Shown here: in pieces, positions 59,365 to 64,000 of the stretch | Layout of the letters: each line of letters opens with the position of its first letter | How positions within the stretch are numbered: the stretch's first letter is position 1 | Position numbers and translations under genes: made by a program | Notes under the pieces: model-generated | What the model was told of the DNA's origin: nothing | Seen by the model: the letters and a program-made list of their open reading frames with translations, nothing else | The model's database searches: none | From: Sambucus nigra | Taxonomy: Eukaryota > Streptophyta > Magnoliopsida > Dipsacales > Adoxaceae | Assembly (NCBI GenBank): GCA_949130495.1 | Contig: OX422222.1 | Coordinates: 276,882,109 to 276,946,108 of the forward strand | Reading direction: 5' to 3' | DNA length: 64,000 bases

Positions 59365-60730
59365 ATCAGGTTCTAGTGTCCTTTAGGATCTGTACGGCTT
59401 ATTGTGTTTTCAGCTTAGCGTTCTTTTATATAAAGCCCTATGTTTAGGAATGTTGATCTCTTTGGTAAGATTTCGTATATATCCGTGAATCTTATTTACG
59501 TTCGGGAGTGATCGAACATAGAAGTATGGCAGATGAGGGCCATTGGACGGATAGCGGAGATCGTGCTTAAGAGGTTATGAATTATGTTCGAGTATGATGA
59601 CCGTAGTCGAGGTCACCCCTATTATGGAAAAATTGAGGAGAGTCATCAGTAGAAGTTCTGGAAATACGTGAATTGAGTATGTTCCTTAACAAAGGCAATA
59701 TATTGAAAGTCTTGGGTATATAGTGGAGTGTGGTTAACTAGAACTGAAAATTTGGGGTAAATTTTTTCTTGACTCATCGGAGCAAAGTTATAATATTGGC
59801 ATTTAACAACCATCACCCGCAAATGAGGGTATGTTTCCTATCTAAGGAAGTATAAGGCGTATTGATTTTTGTAGTGATTGATATTGTGAGGGCAAAAAGG
59901 GTTGTTAAACATAGTTTATGGCATCGTTATTTACGTAGACTCACTGAGGGATGTGGGACACCTTTATATTACATGTTATCACGTGGGTTTGATTTGTATC
60001 ATGGGATTACTTACCTTGAGCATGTCCGAGTGTGATTCGACTATCGGCGTGCATTGATTTGTGGTATATGAGAGTATATGTCTGCATCTTGTCTTCTATA
60101 AGAGAGTAGATGCGTAGACCCTATTTGAAATCGATAAAACCTAAATTTTTGTTTAAATCAATAAACCTGATTTTTTTTATAAACAAAATTTTTATACATT
60201 ATTAACTAAGGACCTTAGGAGTTTCGATGACCGACTACTTTAGGAAGTAGTGTATCGGGGTGGTTCCTTGTTTGGATTTCGCTTGCGAGACACCCCATGC
60301 ACGAAACTAATAACCGTTGGAAGTCGAAATAAGTTAGGTCTTTAGTATATGAGTTTATAACCTTTGTGACAAATATTATAATGAAAGTGGTACGACAGGG
60401 TGTATGGGCGCCCTGGATGATTGTATGGCAGTGATTTTCATAATTGTAAAAGGTAAGTAGTTGGAACTTTAGGATTTATTTGTTCCCTTCGAGAGGATAA
60501 TATTTTCCCAAAGTTTGTCACGTGGACGGTATAGGGAAGATTAGGTAAAGTCTAAATTTGATTCAGTTGAGACTATACGGTGAGGCTTGGCGTATAACAT
60601 CGATAGGGATTTTGTTAATGTACTGTATGGGCGGTACATCTTGGATTTCTTGCGATGTGAGATTTGTACTCGGAGTTGACCTTACCTGTATGACTTATAT
60701 TCCTGAATTTCAGGACGAAATTCTGTTATA
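59365..60730 (+). other. Noncoding internal region of element C
   Basis: No ORF or gag/pol motif seen. Near 60,235-60,330 it carries a third form of the LTR block ('ggttccttgtttggatttcg', then 'cttgcgagacaccccatgca'). The rest has no recognised repeat. Confidence 0.75.
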
Positions 60731-60740
60731 AGGGGGGAAG
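60731..60740 (+). promoter_or_regulatory. Polypurine tract of element C
   Basis: AGGGGGGAAG two bases before the 3' LTR; the site that primes plus-strand DNA synthesis. Confidence 0.85.
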
Positions 60741-60742
60741 TA

Positions 60743-63700
60743 TGTAATACCCCGTAATTTTAAATGACTTTTAAAATGGTTATATTTTAAATTAATGGAT
60801 TAATTGGATTTTATTATTAATTAATTCATTCGAGTTTTATCCGGACGGTGAATATTAAAATGGATGATTCTGAATATTACTTAAAGGTATTTAGGTAATA
60901 TATGAATATGATGTCATTGATATGATTGTATATTATAAATTCGGTAATTTATATTTTTAGTCAGACGCGGTATGGGACGTGTCGGGACTAGTTTATTAAA
61001 TTAAAAAAGAAATTTATTTTCTATCGATCTAATAGTCATTTCGACTGCGTCGTTGCGTCCGGAAGGTTCGAAATAGTCAGAAAAGTCTATTTGGATGTTA
61101 ATTTTGAGTCTCGGGTCATTTGGAAATGAATAGACAACCCGAAAGGGCATTTTGGTCATTTTTCTAGGGGGGATGAATAGTGATTTCGGATTTGGAACTA
61201 CTATAAGTATTGGTAGATTAAGTGAATGGGAGTTATTCATCTCCTCTTCACAAATAAGAGCAGCCATCTTCTTAGAGTGAGAGTAAGAGTGCTTGGGAAG
61301 GGAAAAGTCACTTGGGAAGGTGAAGAACAAGATCCAAGATCCAAGGTTCACCACCACCAACCACCACCAACCACCACCGGAGTTTGACCGGAGAAGGGAC
61401 AACCAACTGAGATAAACTACACCAAAGGATCAGACTTACACTAAAGGCAAGTGTTTAATAATGGCAATTTAAGTTTGTATATTGTCCATGTTAGAATAGT
61501 ATGAAAAGAGAAGATTTTTCATGTTTGGAAGAAATAATGGAATGATTAAATGGATTTCTGGAAACTGAAATGATATAGGAATTGAACTTATGTTTTAGGT
61601 TGATATTAATCCACGAACTAGCCATGAATCTGTTGAAGAAAGATGGAAACCATTGATATGTTCTTGAAGATGTTATGGTAATAATTTTCTGGAAATAAGG
61701 AGATAAACATGCTTTTTAATCCAATCCCTTGATGATTCTAGGATGTTTAGAGTATTGGAAATCGTTCATATATGTTGTGATATCATGTATAAATAATCAT
61801 AACTCATTTTGGAGGTTAATATGAAGGTTTGAATGTGTAAAAATGGTGAAACCCGTAGTTGCAGAAAATGCAAGAAATCAGGCCTGGACCTAAGGGATCG
61901 ATCGATCGACCCCTACCTTCGATCGATCGACCTCCCCAGTTTAAGTAAAGTTGTTTCTTTTTAAATGTTGATTCTTATCCCAAACCTTTTGTGGATCTTT
62001 GGTGATTATTATTTGGAGATTATGGGACTTATAAAATATCAGTAAACCCTTGATAAGATTTGAATTAATTGTGAATTGGATTCAAGTGGTTAAAATAATG
62101 AAAATTATATCGAACGGAATTTCGGTTGCTTAATTCATTTGTTAAATTCTAAATGGAGATGTATGAGGATTAAAACAAGTAGGGGTGATTGAATATAACA
62201 CCTGGGTATCCTTAGGTTTACAAGAGGGTTTAATTCTAAGTGAAAGAATATGTGCTTATAAGAGATTTGAAACTATCGGTTTTAACCTTAATAAAAAGGA
62301 GAAATAAACTCGTAGTAGTTCGGGGGAAATTATGCTGTGGACCAGTAGGATATTAGTGACTTCTTACTGAATATATGTTGAGGAAAATCCTATTTGAATC
62401 TTGTGCATTAAGAGAGGGTAGCCTTAGGGTATGAGGTTATCCCAATCACGTATTTAAAGTTGACGAACCTCCTCGCTCGACAAAGTTAAGTAGTAGTGTA
62501 ATGGAGGGGTTCCTTGTTTGGATTTCGCTTTGCGAGACGCTCCGCGCATGAACCTTAACGACGTCGGGAGTGGAGTGGTGTTAGGATAAATGAATAATTA
62601 AATTATAAGAGCATAGTGGTATGGCTCCTAGATAGAAATGGGAGTTTGGAACACATTTGGTTGAAAGAAGATATGAGGTTATCCCGATCGCATAGTTGAA
62701 GTTGTCGGACCTCCTCGATCGACAAAGTTAAGTAGTAGTGTATTGGAGGGGTTCCTTGTTTGGATTTCGCTTTGCGAGACGCTCCGCGCATGAACCTTAA
62801 CGACGTCAGGAGTGGATAGATGTTATAGGATGCGAGGATAATTAAGGTATGAAGTAAAGTTATAATATGTTAATACGTGGGATATAAAAGGGATATAATG
62901 CTACGTATGGGAAATATCTTAGGGTAGTGATAATTACCTTATTGATATTATATTATAGGTATGATAATGCCTATTTGATTGATTGATGATTTATGTGTGT
63001 GACATACCTAGCTTACTTGCTATCGGTGGGAGGTTTGCGCGTGAGGGTAGTCATATCCTAATGAATCCAAGGGATCTTTGATTTGTCGCTCGAGAACATA
63101 GGTCTATAAAAGACTTATCGGGGAGTTGATAAGTCCGCTGACTGTGGGTACGTAGGTATGTGCGTGACCCATGGATACGAGAACTATGTTCGCCTCCAAT
63201 TTGTTTGTTGTTGTTTGTGGTTCATGGAATCTTACCGAACCTGTAGTCCCCTATTCGGCGACCTGCGATGATGGGACATGATAGCAGAGTAATGCATTTG
63301 CACCACAGCTGTGACTCGGGGTGCCGTATTATATATGAATATATATATAATGGATTAAATGGTTACATGAATATATTGTGGTTAAATCTATCTATGGTGA
63401 TAATTGTAAATAACGGTGAATAGAATAAGATAATGGAATTAAGTAATAAATGTTTATGCTTATAGAATTGAAAAGATTCACTCATGATGATGAGAAACGA
63501 TTCATATTAATGAGTAATGATTCATGTTAATGAGAAACTAATCATATAAAGAAGAGATGTAAATGCATAATAAGGTGACGTATAGTATGGGACATACGGG
63601 GATTATTATATGGGAATGGAATTATAATATGGAGACTAGAAAAGAGGAACCATTAACTAGGAGGTTAATATGAAACGTTAAGTGTGCACTCTAGTTGAGA

Positions 63701-64000
63701 GGTGAGTCTTGCAAGTGAGAGTTGGATCTAACATGTACATAATAAATGCTTTATTGCACTTGTTAAATACTTGTTGTTTTAAAAATAATCTACACATTCG
63801 GGCTCTGACCTGTTTCCTTGCATATTTTCTCTTCTATTGTATCTCTATATCAGGTGTCCAGCAACAGGGACACCAACCATAGTTGATTGTGACGAGCTAT
63901 GGAGCTATGGAAGTTTTGCTTAGACGCTTATCATCTTTTTGATTCACAGTATTCTTAGTTCGGGCATGTCACCCAAAGGATTTCAGTTATCTTTTCCATT
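60743..64000 (+). repeat. 3' LTR of element C (truncated by window end)
   Basis: Copy of 55,757 to about 59,004. Differences from the 5' LTR are few: scattered substitutions, extra 'ccaccaccaa' and 'gatccaa' units near 61,330-61,375, and a small deletion near 62,175. Confidence 0.9.

Larger units (their letters stand above)
55757..64000 (+). mobile_element. Non-autonomous gypsy-like element C with 3.6-kb LTRs (right end outside window)
   Basis: A 5' LTR (55,757-59,350), Met-tRNA primer site, 1,392-bp internal region, polypurine tract and most of the 3' LTR (60,743-64,000). The LTRs are nearly identical, so insertion is recent. The internal region encodes no protein. The sequence before the polypurine tract ('ttcaggacgaaattctgtta') matches the 3' end style of plant Ty3/gypsy elements. 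It probably uses proteins of a related autonomous element. The 5' flank 'ggcaa' (55,752-55,756) is the expected target duplication. Confidence 0.9.

Noticed and set aside
61001..61402. 133-codon minus ORF repeated at 56,015-56,374
   Set aside because: The two are LTR copies of one another, so repetition is not conservation, and the related solo LTR lacks it.
62603..62791. 62-codon minus ORF repeated at 57,607-57,795
   Set aside because: Again an LTR duplicate with no recognised protein.

Overview
This is nuclear DNA of a flowering plant, most likely a eudicot. The window holds one intact host gene with 14 exons and GT-AG introns. Almost everything else is nested plant transposable elements: Ty3/gypsy LTR elements, a Mutator-like element, a hAT-type MITE, an Au-type SINE and foldback elements. 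The species cannot be named from the sequence. I saw no rRNA, tRNA, organellar or bacterial gene.

Layout. 1-5,028: a solo LTR with a perfect 5-bp target duplication sits inside the tail of an older related LTR, followed by a long foldback element and a 94-bp tandem duplication. 7,527-16,284 (minus): an intact AUXIN RESPONSE FACTOR gene of the ARF6/ARF8 clade, best matched to ARF6, predicted at 897 aa. It has an miR167 target site in exon 13, a Gln-rich activation region and a leader with short upstream ORFs. Several introns contain SINE, MITE or microsatellite sequence. 17,067-17,636: a MITE with 8-bp duplications. 20,070-20,382: a fragment of an ORC1 (origin recognition complex) gene. 21,060-22,380: an A-rich repeat. 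24,034-27,830: a decayed MULE with a transposase relic on plus and a convergent GRF-zinc-finger-like relic on minus.

29,488-37,548 is Tat-lineage Ty3/gypsy element A. It is truncated at its 5' end, has a nearly open RNase H/integrase frame, two tandem-repeat arrays, two antisense genes and a 3' LTR. 38,215-41,412 is an old noncoding element (D) with two degenerate LTR-like direct repeats and internal satellites. 41,413-55,756 is Tat-lineage element B, heavily decayed, with the same two antisense genes. One of those genes is split by a 3.6-kb insertion that contains a 716-bp tandem duplication. 55,757-64,000 is element C, a young gypsy-like element with about 3.6-kb LTRs and only 1.39 kb of noncoding internal DNA. 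It sits inside the 3' LTR of B and runs off the window.

The most unusual biology is the antisense gene pair carried between pol and the 3' LTR of both Tat elements. In A the first gene has three exons with consistent reading phase. The same exon junctions are recognisable in the diverged copy B. Extra antisense ORFs are known in the Tat lineage, but their function is not. The host gene is an auxin-responsive transcription factor unrelated to the elements around it.
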